Assembly (NCBI GenBank): GCA_938028705.1
Contig: CALIZI010000239.1
Location: 1-40,472 of the forward strand
Source of the DNA: an uncultured Saprospiraceae bacterium
GTDB taxonomy: Bacteria > Bacteroidota > Bacteroidia > Chitinophagales > Saprospiraceae
Direction: 5' to 3'
Length of the DNA: 40,472 nucleotides
Part shown: in pieces, positions 1 through 8,516 of the stretch
Numbering within the stretch: position 1 is the first letter of the stretch
Layout: each line of letters begins with the position of its first letter
Program-made: the position numbers and the translations under genes
Notes under the pieces: model-generated
What the model saw: the letters and a program-made list of their open reading frames with translations, nothing else
Told to the model about the DNA's origin: nothing
The model's database searches: none

Positions 1-226
1 AATAATTAAAATAAAATTATGTAGATAGTTAAATATTAATTTTTTACATTTTTCTTATTGCAATTTTTTAATATAAAAATAAAATTTTAACTTTTTTGAA
101 TTTCTATACTTTCTAATGTGGACTCAATGTTGAATGAATAAAAATGTTTGAATGTTGAATGCAATAATGCGATAATGAAATTTACAGGATTGCAATATTA
201 TCGCATTTTATCATTATTACATGGCA
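1..226. repeat. AT-rich segment and octamer inverted repeat
   Basis: Bases 1-115 are nearly pure A/T with no coding potential. From about 121 to 222 a word array follows (ATGTTTGA, ATGTTGAA, ATGCGATA, with period near 8) and folds back on itself. The left part around 163-180 (gcaataatgcgataatg) pairs with the right part around 194-220 (attatcgcattttatcatt). The array lies just beyond the stop codon of the OmpA-like gene on the minus strand. The same octamer family recurs at 14640-14696 and 17280-17352. Transcript-end folding is possible, but there is no U-tract terminator. Confidence 0.6.
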
Positions 227-1735
227 TCATTGGTCGTCCGAATCATAAAAATTTTCGTCAAAATACTCTTCGTTGTGCAGTACATCCATGTATTCTTCAT
301 TGTCCAATTCCTTGACGGGACAATCGGGGCAAGGCACACCGGGCGGAAGGGTACTTGTCGCTGTCGTTGGTGCCGGATTGATAGTCGGACTTGCAGTCGC
401 TGTTGGTGTCGGACTGACAGGTGCGGGTGGCTGATACGCCTGATAGCTTTGCGTCACCGAATATCCGGCATCATAAATTGTACCTTGTATGCGAAACAAA
501 GCCCGACGATTCTGTCGGTGTTCTTCCGGCGAACAAGGCACACCGTCTGCACAGTGATTCAATAGTTGAGATTCGCCATAACCGCGCACTATCAGGCGAT
601 TACTACCGATACCTTTGCCCACCAAATAATCCGCCAAAGCCCGCGCACGTTGTTCCGAAAAAACCTGATTATAGGTACGGTCTCCCCGCGAATCGCAATG
701 CACACCTATCTCCACCACCATGTCAGGATGGCTTTGCATAAAAGCTGCTGCATTATCCAAACGACCATAAGCATCAGGGCGAATATAGGCTTGATTAAAA
801 TCAAAATACGTAAAATTAGACGACAAAGGCATCGCATCACTCATCGACATATTAATCGGGTCAATATATTTATTTGTATAAGAAACCGGCTTTACAGGTT
901 CCGGCGTATAAGTCTTCGGAGCGGGTGTAGGTGGTTCATAAGCCACAGTTGGTTCAGTGTATATAACCCTTGGCGTACTCGCCGGAGGTGGTGGCGTATA
1001 GACCGGAGTAGGCGTATAAACGGGTGCCGGAGATACTACCTTTGGTGCAGATGTGGCAAGAGCGGCAGGTGGTGTACCTGTATAATTCGGCGTAGATGAA
1101 GTCGTTGTCACAACAGGCACAGCAGCCAGCGTTTTAGGAATATACACCACATCTGCGGTACTAAACAATTCGGTATTAGAAAGCAAAGGCTCTATACGAA
1201 TATCCTTCGTCTGCACTTCGTCGGTTGTACAAAACACGATGGTATTTTTCGGATATTCGCTATGCTCAACCACGAGTTCGTAACAGCAATTCCCAATAGC
1301 AGGCGGACTCATCTTAAATCGCCCGACGGCATCGGTATAAACCACACGCTGACCGTCACCACATTCACTATTCAGCACAATGCGTGTACGGTCCAAAGCC
1401 TTTCCGGTCGTACCTTTCAGCACACCTTTTATGTTGTAGCTTTTATAAAAAGAAAGTTCCAGAAAATTATCGCCCGGACACAACTCTACGGACTCCGGCG
1501 CATAACCAATTTTCGTAATCTTCACATCGCAGCAATCCTTCACATCCAGATTCAAAGTCGCTTTTCCGTTACTCGTCGTGTAGGCGGTCACATCTTTACA
1601 AATCGGCTCCACTTTCACGCCCGACAAAGCCAGACCGTCATAGCTGTCCGTTATTTTGATGTCCACACTTTGTGAAAATGTATTTTTCGTCAACAACAAC
1701 ACAATTACAACTATGCACCAATTTAAATTTTTCAT
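227..1735 (-). CDS. OmpA-family outer-membrane/peptidoglycan-linked protein
   Basis: About 502 residues from the ATG at 1735. I chose this start because it begins a clean signal peptide (MKNLNWCIVVIVLLL..FSQ); an in-frame start at 1807 adds 24 non-signal residues. After the signal come two carboxypeptidase-regulatory-like beta domains (about 25-95 and 100-180), each rich in Cys. A Pro/Thr-rich linker follows (about 210-295), then a C-terminal OmpA domain with FDFNQAYIRPDA, the peptidoglycan-contacting CDSRGDRTYN and EQRARALADYL segments, and NRRALFRI. The tail is strongly acidic (NEEYMD, YDSDDQ). By family knowledge the OmpA domain binds diaminopimelate in peptidoglycan, so the protein probably tethers the outer membrane. 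It is monocistronic and faces away from the next gene. Domain assignment is firm; the precise role is unknown. Confidence 0.9.
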   Translation of the reverse strand: MKNLNWCIVVIVLLLTKNTFSQSVDIKITDSYDGLALSGVKVEPICKDVTAYTTSNGKATLNLDVKDCCDVKITKIGYAPESVELCPGDNFLELSFYKSYNIKGVLKGTTGKALDRTRIVLNSECGDGQRVVYTDAVGRFKMSPPAIGNCCYELVVEHSEYPKNTIVFCTTDEVQTKDIRIEPLLSNTELFSTADVVYIPKTLAAVPVVTTTSSTPNYTGTPPAALATSAPKVVSPAPVYTPTPVYTPPPPASTPRVIYTEPTVAYEPPTPAPKTYTPEPVKPVSYTNKYIDPINMSMSDAMPLSSNFTYFDFNQAYIRPDAYGRLDNAAAFMQSHPDMVVEIGVHCDSRGDRTYNQVFSEQRARALADYLVGKGIGSNRLIVRGYGESQLLNHCADGVPCSPEEHRQNRRALFRIQGTIYDAGYSVTQSYQAYQPPAPVSPTPTATASPTINPAPTTATSTLPPGVPCPDCPVKELDNEEYMDVLHNEEYFDENFYDSDDQ

Positions 1736-2109
1736 AATCGTTTGATTAAATTCCAAAAAACAATCCCGATAGTTATCGTGGACAAATTCCAATTCAGACG
1801 TGTTCACGCAATATTTTTAGGATTTTGTATTTGAAATTTGAGTTAAAATCTATGGCTTCATGACGCAATTGTTTTATGGTTCAGTGGTTTCATCATCCGG
1901 TTGTTCTTTGGTCAACAACCGAATCACTACAATATTACGAAAAATCAGAAACTATTTATTGATTTTCCAACAGGAAAATTTTACAACAGGACAAGTTGAC
2001 CGGAAATACCGTACAGCCGAGTTTTAATCGCATGTCACAATAATTAAAATTCGTATATTTTGATGTATAATTTTTATAAATAAAATAAATCATATCGTGA
2101 CAGAAGTTG
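1736..2109. other. Intergenic region with hairpin
   Basis: Divergent promoter side of the OmpA-like gene. It holds heptamer-like words near 1819-1850, a variant of the CCGATAGCTATCGG palindrome at about 1763-1778, and a short inverted repeat CGGTTGTT (1898-1905) / AACAACCG (1914-1921). No gene is supported here. Confidence 0.5.
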
Positions 2110-2361
2110 CCTGTGCGATTAAAATTAGCTTGACCAAAAAGGTACATAGTACCGCCCCTGTTTGTAGCAAAATGTTCCCCAAAATCTCCTAAGCTCCGTA
2201 GGAGCGGCACTGTTTGTACATTTAACGGTGTCGGTGCTACGCACCTTGATAGGTTTTGCTTGGGTTTTGGCTACAAACGGGGTCGTCCCGATAGCTATCG
2301 GGAAACGCATCTTGAACGACATAAAGCGAAATTTCATCGCTTACTATTTTAATCGCACAGG
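2110..2361. repeat. Nested composite palindrome with 13-mer hairpins
   Basis: The outer arms are a perfect 16-bp inverted repeat at 2110-2125 and 2346-2361 (cctgtgcgattaaaat and its complement). The middle arms are 2155-2168 (CCCCTGTTTGTAGC) and 2270-2282 (GCTACAAACGGGG). Inside lie three hairpins, each with a 5-bp stem and 3-nt loop: GGTACATAGTACC (2141-2153), GCTCCGTAGGAGC (2193-2205) and GGTGCTACGCACC (2233-2245). A 16-bp perfect palindrome CCCGATAGCTATCGGG follows at 2287-2302. The open frames on the minus strand here only translate the repeat. Just after it, 2361-2383 carries a half copy of the sequence found in the hairpin at 3977. Confidence 0.75.
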
Positions 2362-2476
2362 TCGGCTAAAGTCGTCAGTACAGGTGGCTTCAATTTGAAT
2401 TATTTTTTTCTTGTTAAATAAAATTTTTATAAATTTTAATTTTTATAAATATTTTTTTTCAGCGAAACATGAATTG

Positions 2477-2504
2477 TGATTTGGAATTTGTGATTTGGAA
2501 TTTA
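2477..2504. repeat. Heptamer array upstream of glycosyltransferase
   Basis: Four 7-bp units in phase: TGATTTG, GAATTTG, TGATTTG, GAATTTA. They end 7 bases before the GTG start of the glycosyltransferase and leave no recognisable ribosome binding site. An AT-only tract (2398-2460) precedes them. Confidence 0.6.
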
Positions 2505-2511
2505 TTTTTTG

Positions 2512-3495
2512 GTGCAGAAAATCCTTATCATCAGATTTAGCTCTATCGGCGACATTGTGCTGACGACCCCCATTGTGCGATGTCTCAAACAACAACTCAA
2601 TGCCGAAATTCACTACCTCACCAAATCTACCTATCAAGACATCCTACTTTCAAATCCATACATTGACAAAGTATGGGCAATGAGCAATAACCTCAAAGAA
2701 CTTTTCCCGGCACTCCAAGCCCAACAATTTGACCGCATTATTGACCTTCATCACAACCTCCGCACCCTGCGTGTCAAACTCCATCTTGGTGTGCCGTCCG
2801 CTTCTTTTCCAAAATTAAATATTGAAAAATGGTTACTTACAAACTTCAATATTAATCGCTTGCCTGATGTACATATCGTCAATAGATATTTTGAAACCGT
2901 CCAACCATTAGGTGTCAAAAACAATGATTTAGGATTGGATTATTTTATACCTGTGAATGAAGTTGTTCATGTCTCTGAATATGGATTTAAACGTGAGGAA
3001 TACATTGCCTTCGCCATAGGTGCGAAATATGCCACTAAGCGATTGCCCGTCGAAAAAATCATTCAAATCTGTCGGCAAATTCCATACACTGTAGTCTTGC
3101 TTGGGGGAAAGGAAGACTATGAACATGGACAGCAAATTGTACAAAGCACAGATAAACTTGTGTTGAATGCTTGTGGGCAATTTTCGCTACATGGCTCCGC
3201 TTCGTGGGTGCAGCAGGCACGTCTGCTCATCACACACGATACCGGTTTGATGCACATTGGCGCAGCTTTCAAAAAGCCCATTATCAGCATCTGGGGCAAT
3301 ACCGTTCCCGCCTTTGGCATGTATCCTTACCAAACTGATTATCAGGTCATTGAAACTAAAAATCTAAATTGCCGCCCTTGCTCCAAAATTGGTCATCAGC
3401 AATGCCCGAAACAACATTTTAAATGTATGCAGGAGATTGATCTTGATGACATTAGCCGTAAAGTAATGGAGTATTGGAATTTGGGAAATGGGTAA
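2512..3495 (+). CDS. Glycosyltransferase family 9 (heptosyltransferase-like)
   Basis: About 327 residues. The N-terminus QKILIIRFSSIGDIVLTTP is the classic family 9 opening, so the start must be GTG at 2512 or the TTG one codon upstream; no ATG is available. The second half has the nucleotide-sugar loop THDTGLMHIGAAFKKP, then SIWG. A Cys cluster follows near the C-terminus (CRPC..KIGHQQC...FKC). Family members move ADP-heptose or related sugars onto lipopolysaccharide core at the inner face of the cytoplasmic membrane. The substrate here cannot be told from sequence. The last codons and the TAA stop lie inside a heptamer-like array (TGGAATT TGGGAAA TGGGTAA). Confidence 0.88.
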   Translation: MQKILIIRFSSIGDIVLTTPIVRCLKQQLNAEIHYLTKSTYQDILLSNPYIDKVWAMSNNLKELFPALQAQQFDRIIDLHHNLRTLRVKLHLGVPSASFPKLNIEKWLLTNFNINRLPDVHIVNRYFETVQPLGVKNNDLGLDYFIPVNEVVHVSEYGFKREEYIAFAIGAKYATKRLPVEKIIQICRQIPYTVVLLGGKEDYEHGQQIVQSTDKLVLNACGQFSLHGSASWVQQARLLITHDTGLMHIGAAFKKPIISIWGNTVPAFGMYPYQTDYQVIETKNLNCRPCSKIGHQQCPKQHFKCMQEIDLDDISRKVMEYWNLGNG

Positions 3496-3513
3496 TAGGT
3501 TGGATAGTGCTAT

Positions 3514-3650
3514 AAATGTAATGCCCTTACTTGCCTTGCATTTTGGAAATGCAAGGCAAGTTGCCCAATTTTCAGCATTACATTTGCAGGACTACCATCG
3601 GTTGAACAGGTCATTAGTTGAGCGGGTCATCAGGTTATCAAATTATTTTA
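3514..3650. repeat. Hairpin and heptamer array after glycosyltransferase
   Basis: A strong hairpin has 14-bp perfect arms at 3530-3543 (CTTGCCTTGCATTT) and 3547-3560 with a 3-nt loop, enclosed by AAATGTAATG (3514-3523) and CATTACATTT (3576-3585). It may end the glycosyltransferase transcript, but no U-tract follows directly. From 3592, a degenerate 7-bp array related to GGTCATTAGTTGAGC continues into AT-rich DNA. Confidence 0.65.
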
Positions 3651-3689
3651 TTATTATAATTTTTTTATAAAAAATAATAAAATATTTAT

Positions 3690-3902
3690 TTAGATAATAT
3701 CATGTTCGATTTTTATTTAATGTATTTGGTGTCTATACTTGAATTTGGGCTAAAACTCGTCTGACATTTTCAAAATTCACCGATTGAACTCATATTTTTT
3801 CGGCAAAGTTTAAATGTCTGACGAGTTTTAGCCCAAATTCGGAAAAAATATCCCATTTCAAGCATGAACACATTTTTATTTTCAAAACATAACATTGTCA
3901 AG
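3690..3902. mobile_element. MITE-like element, copy 1
   Basis: 213 bp flanked by a 4-bp direct repeat ttat (3686-3689 and 3903-3906). The right terminal repeat (AACATAACATTGTCAAG) is close to the consensus AACATGACATTGTCAAG; the left end is more diverged (TTAGATAATATCATGTT). Inside is a large palindrome: gaatttgggctaaaactcg on the left and cgagttttagcccaaattc on the right, separated by a loop of about 45 nt. There is no reading frame inside, so it is non-autonomous. Confidence 0.75.
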
Positions 3903-3976
3903 TTATTTCTTTAATATAAAAATTCACATTTTACTGAAATTAATATTAAAAAACAATAATTGAAGTGAAATATTCC

Positions 3977-4056
3977 GTACCGACGACTTTAGCCGTCGCA
4001 GGGAAAAACCAATCCACTTGACGGCTGAAGTCGTCAGTACAGTATCTCTTCCACTT
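3977..4056. repeat. Inverted-repeat element H, copy 1
   Basis: The 21-bp arms lie at 3977-3997 (GTACCGACGACTTTAGCCGT..) and 4020-4040, with two mismatches. The right arm is followed by a conserved TCTCTT (4045-4050) that also follows the related elements at 7998 and 40385. It lies upstream of the protease promoter. Confidence 0.65.
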
Positions 4057-4077
4057 AGCATATAATTTTTTCGATTG

Positions 4078-4085
4078 TATATTTG
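4078..4085 (+). promoter_or_regulatory. Possible -7 box of protease gene
   Basis: TATATTTG fits the Bacteroidota -7 consensus TAnnTTTG, 67 bases before the ATG at 4153. No convincing -33 TTTG was seen at the expected spacing, so this is a weak call. Confidence 0.35.
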
Positions 4086-4152
4086 TAAAATAATCTCAAA
4101 CATATTACCTTAGAGTTTTCTTAACATATTGAAAACCAAATTATACTCAATT

Positions 4153-6957
4153 ATGAGAACACTCATCCCTCTGCTTTTTGTTTTAATCTCCCCTTTTTTC
4201 GTACATGCACAATCAGATGCTTGGTGTGGTACAATGGAAGGCTTACAACAACGTGTAGCCAATGATGCTGAATATGCAGCCTTCCGCCAAGCGGCTATTG
4301 ACATGCCTAAAATAGATGGTATCCCCTGCGATGCTTCTAATACGGTCATTATTCCGGTAGCTTTTCACTTCGATGATTCTTTTACCTGTGCAGACCCCAG
4401 TTGCTTGTTGACCAAAGTGCAGGAGCAAATTGATGCCCTCAATATAGCTTTTGGTGACAATAGTGCTGTTCAACAAAACATTGATTTGGATGCGGTTTGC
4501 CCTACGGGTTATCCTTTGGCAGATGTTTCTACGGGAACCTGTATCGAATTTCGATTGGCAATACCACCTGCCGAACAAGGACTTGACCCTACTTGCGATC
4601 CCGCCATTACCGTAGGTCAGTTTAGTGGCGGTGTACAGACTGGTTTTGGTGGTGCCGGTGCCGCTTGGTCAGGGTATCTGAATATATTTGTTGTAGAAGC
4701 CGTAGCGATATTTACGATTCCTATTCCGGGTATTATTGGTGTAGCTGATGGTATTCCGGGTATGGCAAATGGTGACGGTGTGACGGTACTTGCAGATGCC
4801 TTTGGAGGTGTAGGTCCGGGTTGCAGTTCGGGCAATGATATAGACGTAGGAGCTACCGATGGTGCAAGTTTTTTCTTTACCGAAGGTGGAACTACTGCAC
4901 ATGAAGTTGGTCATTATTTGGGTTTGTATCATATTTGGGGCGATGACCAGCCCCTCATTCCGGGTACAGGTACACCGCCCTATTGTACGGGTGATGACAG
5001 TACAATGCCACAGGTCGGTCCTTTTATGGTAAATGACACTCCGCTTCAAAGCGAAGCTACGCCTACCAACGCACCTTGCCCGACCATTGCAGGTGCTACT
5101 TGTGCCACTCTGCCGGCTACTTGCGATGGTATGAATGACTACTTCCATAATTACATGGATTACTCCAATGATATATGTATGTCCATGTTTACAGACGACC
5201 AGTCTATGGTCATGAATTATTGGGCAAATGAATTGTTTGGTGGCAGCACTATCGGTACATTTACTTCTGCGCCCGATGCACTCACGACAATCTGCGAAAT
5301 GCAGCCTTGTGATGTACAGGTGGTTTGCCCCGTAGCTACGGGCATAGATACACCCACCGATGCCTGTTCTGCGGACGGTACACAAACGATATGTATTACA
5401 TTTGATATAGACCCGACGGGCTTGGTCAGTTTGGATATTAATGGTGAAGCACAAACGCCTTCCATTGACCCCGTAGCCCTGACAGCTTGTATAGACGTTA
5501 CGCTTCCTGCCAATCAAGGTTGCGATGTCATTCCTCTCGATTTTGTATTGACGGCTACCTGTACGGAAGACGGCACTAATATTTTAGACAGTGCAGGTGC
5601 AGATATTAATGGTTCTTTGGGTACGATTAATGTATTTCCCGAACCACTCTTCATAGCCACTTCCGGCGATGGTATGTGTACTACCTTGACGGCTCAACTA
5701 CTCTCTGCCGATGGTACGGAATGTGCTGTGCGTACAGCAGACTGCGATGGTGACGGCACTTCTTTAACGTTCAATTTTAATACTGATGTGACTTTCGCAC
5801 CTCTAGATGCTTGTCCGCTTCCCGGCTTGACAGGGTCTATCGCTTGCGGAGGATGTGTCAGTTGTACTTCTGTGGCGGGTACACTCACTACGAGTGATGC
5901 CCTGACTGTTTGTGCATTGGATGGCAATGCTGATGTTATCAATGTCAGTACAAGCGGAGAAGCAGGTAGTAATTCGGGATGGTTGATTACCGATTCGGCA
6001 GGAAATATCCTCTCCGGTACTAGCGGAACGGGCAGTGCTGGAGTCGTCAATCAAGGTGCTACGACCTTTGCGCCCGACCTCGAAGGCGCACCGCCGGGAG
6101 CTTGCTCAATTTGGCTCATTACTTGGGATGGTACGCTTTCCGGTGCAGATATGGGCGATAATGCAGGTGGTATTGCCAGTGATATTTGTTTTGAATTGAG
6201 TAATCCGATTACCGTAACCCGCATGGAAGTTGACGCAGGTACTATCGCTACAAGTGACATCACTACGGTATGTGCATTGGACGGCGAGGCTGATGTGATT
6301 AATGTTACGGCAAGCGGACAAACCGCCACTAATTTCGGTTGGCTGATTACCGATGCCGCTACCGGAACTATTCTTTCGGCAGGCGTTGCGAATATGGGTG
6401 CTATGACCTTCTCCCCCGATTTGGAAGGTGCGCCCGTAGGTACTTGTCAAATCTGGTTAATTGCATGGGAAGGTACACTTTCGGGTGCTGATGAAGGTGG
6501 CAATGCCGCCAATATTTCCAGCGATATTTGTTTTGGATTGAGCAATCCGATTGATGTCATTCGTCAGGATTGTACTTGTGAAGAAGAGATTTTTTATATC
6601 GTTGATGCTGCATGTGATATGTCGGGAGCTACTATCGAATTGTTGGATGGTATGGGTGTGCCGATAGCTATGGTGCCGCTTGGTATAGATGGCGGTTCTG
6701 GGAGTTTCGGTGTATTGGATTGTGCAAGTTATAGCATCGTCATCAATGGTGCGCCCGATTGCTACATAGATGCTGGAGGAGATGTCGGACCACGCGCCTT
6801 CACCACCGACGGTAACGGAGCAACCACTCAAACCTTTAGTACGGCTGCCGAGAATATTCCAACTGTCGGAGAATGGGGATTGATTATACTGGCATTGCTG
6901 ATGTCCATCACAGCAGTCTTAGGCATCAAACAACGTGCTGTGAGTGTAGTTGATTAG
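4153..6957 (+). CDS. Secreted M43-like zinc metalloprotease with IPTL sorting tail
   Basis: About 934 residues from the ATG at 4153, which opens a signal peptide (MRTLIPLLFVLISPFFVHAQ). A TTG 8 codons upstream is less likely. Residues 250-260 are HEVGHYLGLYH, the HExxHxxGxxH zinc site of metzincins. A Met-turn NYMDY (Met 335) follows, as in pappalysin-like M43 enzymes. Residues about 578-697 and 698-808 are two copies of one domain, sharing CALDG.ADVINV, GWLITD, DLEGAP.G.C.IWLI and SDICF.LSNPI. The C-terminus (902-909 IPTVGEWG, then a hydrophobic segment and KQR) matches the IPTL-CTERM type, expected to be processed by an exosortase-like enzyme. It probably digests extracellular protein; substrate unknown. 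The TAG stop is inside a heptamer array. Confidence 0.88.
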   Translation: MRTLIPLLFVLISPFFVHAQSDAWCGTMEGLQQRVANDAEYAAFRQAAIDMPKIDGIPCDASNTVIIPVAFHFDDSFTCADPSCLLTKVQEQIDALNIAFGDNSAVQQNIDLDAVCPTGYPLADVSTGTCIEFRLAIPPAEQGLDPTCDPAITVGQFSGGVQTGFGGAGAAWSGYLNIFVVEAVAIFTIPIPGIIGVADGIPGMANGDGVTVLADAFGGVGPGCSSGNDIDVGATDGASFFFTEGGTTAHEVGHYLGLYHIWGDDQPLIPGTGTPPYCTGDDSTMPQVGPFMVNDTPLQSEATPTNAPCPTIAGATCATLPATCDGMNDYFHNYMDYSNDICMSMFTDDQSMVMNYWANELFGGSTIGTFTSAPDALTTICEMQPCDVQVVCPVATGIDTPTDACSADGTQTICITFDIDPTGLVSLDINGEAQTPSIDPVALTACIDVTLPANQGCDVIPLDFVLTATCTEDGTNILDSAGADINGSLGTINVFPEPLFIATSGDGMCTTLTAQLLSADGTECAVRTADCDGDGTSLTFNFNTDVTFAPLDACPLPGLTGSIACGGCVSCTSVAGTLTTSDALTVCALDGNADVINVSTSGEAGSNSGWLITDSAGNILSGTSGTGSAGVVNQGATTFAPDLEGAPPGACSIWLITWDGTLSGADMGDNAGGIASDICFELSNPITVTRMEVDAGTIATSDITTVCALDGEADVINVTASGQTATNFGWLITDAATGTILSAGVANMGAMTFSPDLEGAPVGTCQIWLIAWEGTLSGADEGGNAANISSDICFGLSNPIDVIRQDCTCEEEIFYIVDAACDMSGATIELLDGMGVPIAMVPLGIDGGSGSFGVLDCASYSIVINGAPDCYIDAGGDVGPRAFTTDGNGATTQTFSTAAENIPTVGEWGLIILALLMSITAVLGIKQRAVSVVD

Positions 6958-7380
6958 TGAATTGGTTGAACAGTTAATCAGGTAGTCGTGTTAACTTGAC
7001 AATGTCATGTTCGATTTTTATTTAATATAGTTGGCATTTTGCTCTTGAATTTGGGCTAAAACTCGTCAGACATTTTCAAAATTCACCGATGATGTCATAT
7101 TTTTCTATCAATGTTTAAATGTCTGACGAGTTTTAGCCCAAATTCGGAAAAAATACCCCATGTTAAACATAAATATATTTTTAAAATATGACATTGTCGT
7201 GTTAATTTATTGATTTAAAATATAAATATTTTTTTTAATTAATAAAATCATTTTCAACGTTTTTTATACTAAAAAATAATATTTTATAAATTATATTTAA
7301 AAATATTTTTATCAATAATATTTTTAAAATTACATAAGCAAATTAGTCTGACTGACTGATTAACTGTTCAACCAATTCAC
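6957..7380. repeat. Heptamer palindrome K filling a whole gene gap
   Basis: Perfect 25-bp arms lie at 6957-6981 and 7356-7380 (left arm GTGAATTGGTTGAACAGTTA..). The left arm starts on the last base of the protease stop codon. The right arm ends two bases before the next ATG. Between them are MITE copy 2 and an AT-only core (about 7206-7335). Arm words repeat with period 7. Confidence 0.75.
6995..7201. mobile_element. MITE-like element, copy 2
   Basis: 207 bp. The left end is CTTGACAATGTCATGTT; the right end is AATATGACATTGTCGTG, so the last bases differ from consensus. It is flanked by ttaa on both sides (6991-6994, 7202-7205). The inner palindrome arms are perfect over about 30 bp here (gaatttgggctaaaactcg.. 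with cgtcagacattt). It is inserted inside palindrome K. Confidence 0.75.
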
Positions 7381-7382
7381 CA

Positions 7383-7676
7383 ATGGATAATACTAGGATA
7401 ATGACCCTTCATCCACAAGGAAAAAAGGGTGTGCATATTTTGAAAAGAAGATACGATGTTATCAAAGAATTTATCGTCTCTACTATTGAGCAGCATGGTG
7501 AAATTTCTTATCAAGAAGTCAATGATTTGGCAGTCGAAAAGCTGACAGATACTTTTGACGGAAAAGTAGTGTGGTATGTGGTATCAGTAAAATTAGACTT
7601 GGAAGCCAGAGGTATTATTGAGCGAATACCTAAGACCAGTCCGCATAGGTTGCGGATGAAGAAGACGGAAATGTAA
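7383..7676 (+). CDS. Small conserved protein, DUF6958-like
   Basis: 97 residues, basic, no signal peptide. The N-terminal TLHPQGKKGVHILKRRYD and the C-terminal half (FDGKVVWYVVSVKLDLEARGIIERIP) resemble, from memory, a small family named DUF6958. Predicted order is helix, helix, then strand/wing, which suggests a winged-helix fold that could bind nucleic acid (inference). The ATG at 7383 sits two bases after palindrome K, with no Shine-Dalgarno site. The stop codon TAA is part of the heptamer word AAATGTA. No functional partner is evident: both neighbours are separated by repeat DNA. Confidence 0.75.
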   Translation: MDNTRIMTLHPQGKKGVHILKRRYDVIKEFIVSTIEQHGEISYQEVNDLAVEKLTDTFDGKVVWYVVSVKLDLEARGIIERIPKTSPHRLRMKKTEM

Positions 7677-7745
7677 AATGTAGAATAATAAATGTAAAAT
7701 GTAAAAGTGTATAACGTATGTATTTGTAAATTTTAATTTTATTTA
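7669..7745. repeat. Heptamer array B1 (left arm only)
   Basis: Iterated AAATGTA words, then AAAGTGTATAACGTATG and AT-rich DNA. The array begins within the last codons of the preceding gene. No mirror arm is present; the MITE at 7769 and a deletion may have removed it. Confidence 0.6.
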
Positions 7746-7768
7746 AATAATTTTATAATACTTTTTAT

Positions 7769-7889
7769 CTTGACAATGTCATGTTTAAAAAATAAAAATG
7801 CGTTTGTACTTGAAATGGAATATTTTTTCCGAATTTGGGCTAAAACTCGTCTGACATTTTCAAAATTCACCAATGAACTCATATTTTTT
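7769..7889. mobile_element. MITE-like element, copy 3 (truncated, chimeric)
   Basis: It begins CTTGACAATGTCATGTT after ttat (7765-7768). The next bases match the reverse complement of the right half of other copies (..gaaatggaatattttttccgaatttgggc). The loop (caaaattcaccaatgaactcat) then reads in the forward orientation, and the element stops. The far arm and terminal repeat are missing. Confidence 0.7.
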
Positions 7890-7997
7890 TTCACAAGACA
7901 TTCAATAAAAATTAAATGCGATTGAGTATGACACACATAAGTGGATTTGTAATATTAAAATGCATCTTTGGTTTGATAAATACAAATTGTAGATACT

Positions 7998-8120
7998 GTA
8001 ATGACTGCTTTAGCTGTCAAGTGGATGGCAATATTTCATAAAAAAATTGTTTTAAGTTAATAAAATATTATATTAAAAGCACACTTGACAGCTAAAGCAG
8101 TCATTACGGAGTCTCTTGCC
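7998..8120. repeat. Inverted-repeat element H, copy 2
   Basis: Perfect 26-bp arms at 7998-8023 (GTAATGACTGCTTTAGCTGT..) and 8082-8107 enclose an AT-rich loop. The right arm is followed by GGAGTCTCTT. The arm sequence differs from copy 1 by paired changes, but the layout is the same. Confidence 0.75.
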
Positions 8121-8230
8121 GATCTTAGCTTTTTTTTGATTTTATATTATTATTTAATGTATATGTTTCACACTCATGCAATTTACTGGTAAAAAAATAT
8201 TTTAAATGACAATTTAAAATCTCCAGCTAT

Positions 8231-8360
8231 CCGTCTAACGTTGGACAGCTTGATAATCAGTGAGTTACAATCCCGTACCGATAGCTATCGGTATCGGGAT
8301 GAAATTCAGGTTATTATGATAACTATGAACTATGAACTGTCCAACCATGAACTGCTAACC
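8231..8360. repeat. Repeat element E1
   Basis: It starts GTCTAACGTTGGACA and contains a GATAATCAG/AGTTACAA segment. A perfect ACCGATAGCTATCGGT palindrome lies at 8277-8292. It ends in 7-bp words AACTATG, AACTATG, AACTGTC, CAACCAT, GAACTGC. The second copy, without the inner palindrome, lies at about 25090-25195. The rest of 7890-8516 shows no gene. Confidence 0.65.
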
Positions 8361-8480
8361 AAATCTCCCCTTTACATATTCACACATTAAACGTATTATC
8401 TTTTTTCAACTTTTGAAATAAAAAACTTATCATTCGAAAAAAATCATGGCTTAATATTCAATTTTATAAAAATGCCGTAT

Positions 8481-8488
8481 TATATTTG
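8481..8488 (+). promoter_or_regulatory. Possible -7 box of yifB/comM
   Basis: TATATTTG matches TAnnTTTG and ends 28 bases before the ATG at 8517, giving a short leader. The -33 element is unclear. Confidence 0.4.
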
Positions 8489-8516
8489 AGTTTGATTCTC
8501 ACAAAATTGCATAAAA

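Noticed and set aside
1956-2337. Two overlapping minus-strand open frames
   Set aside because: They translate the composite palindrome at 2110-2361 and AT-rich DNA; no start context or family resemblance.
3690-3902. Simple rho-independent terminator
   Set aside because: The terminal inverted repeats, 4-bp flanking duplication and six dispersed copies in varied gene contexts fit a mobile element better, although a terminator side effect remains possible.
4669-5517. 282-codon minus-strand frame inside the protease gene
   Set aside because: Antisense shadow of a GC-biased coding region; the plus-strand frame has a signal peptide, zinc site and sorting tail.
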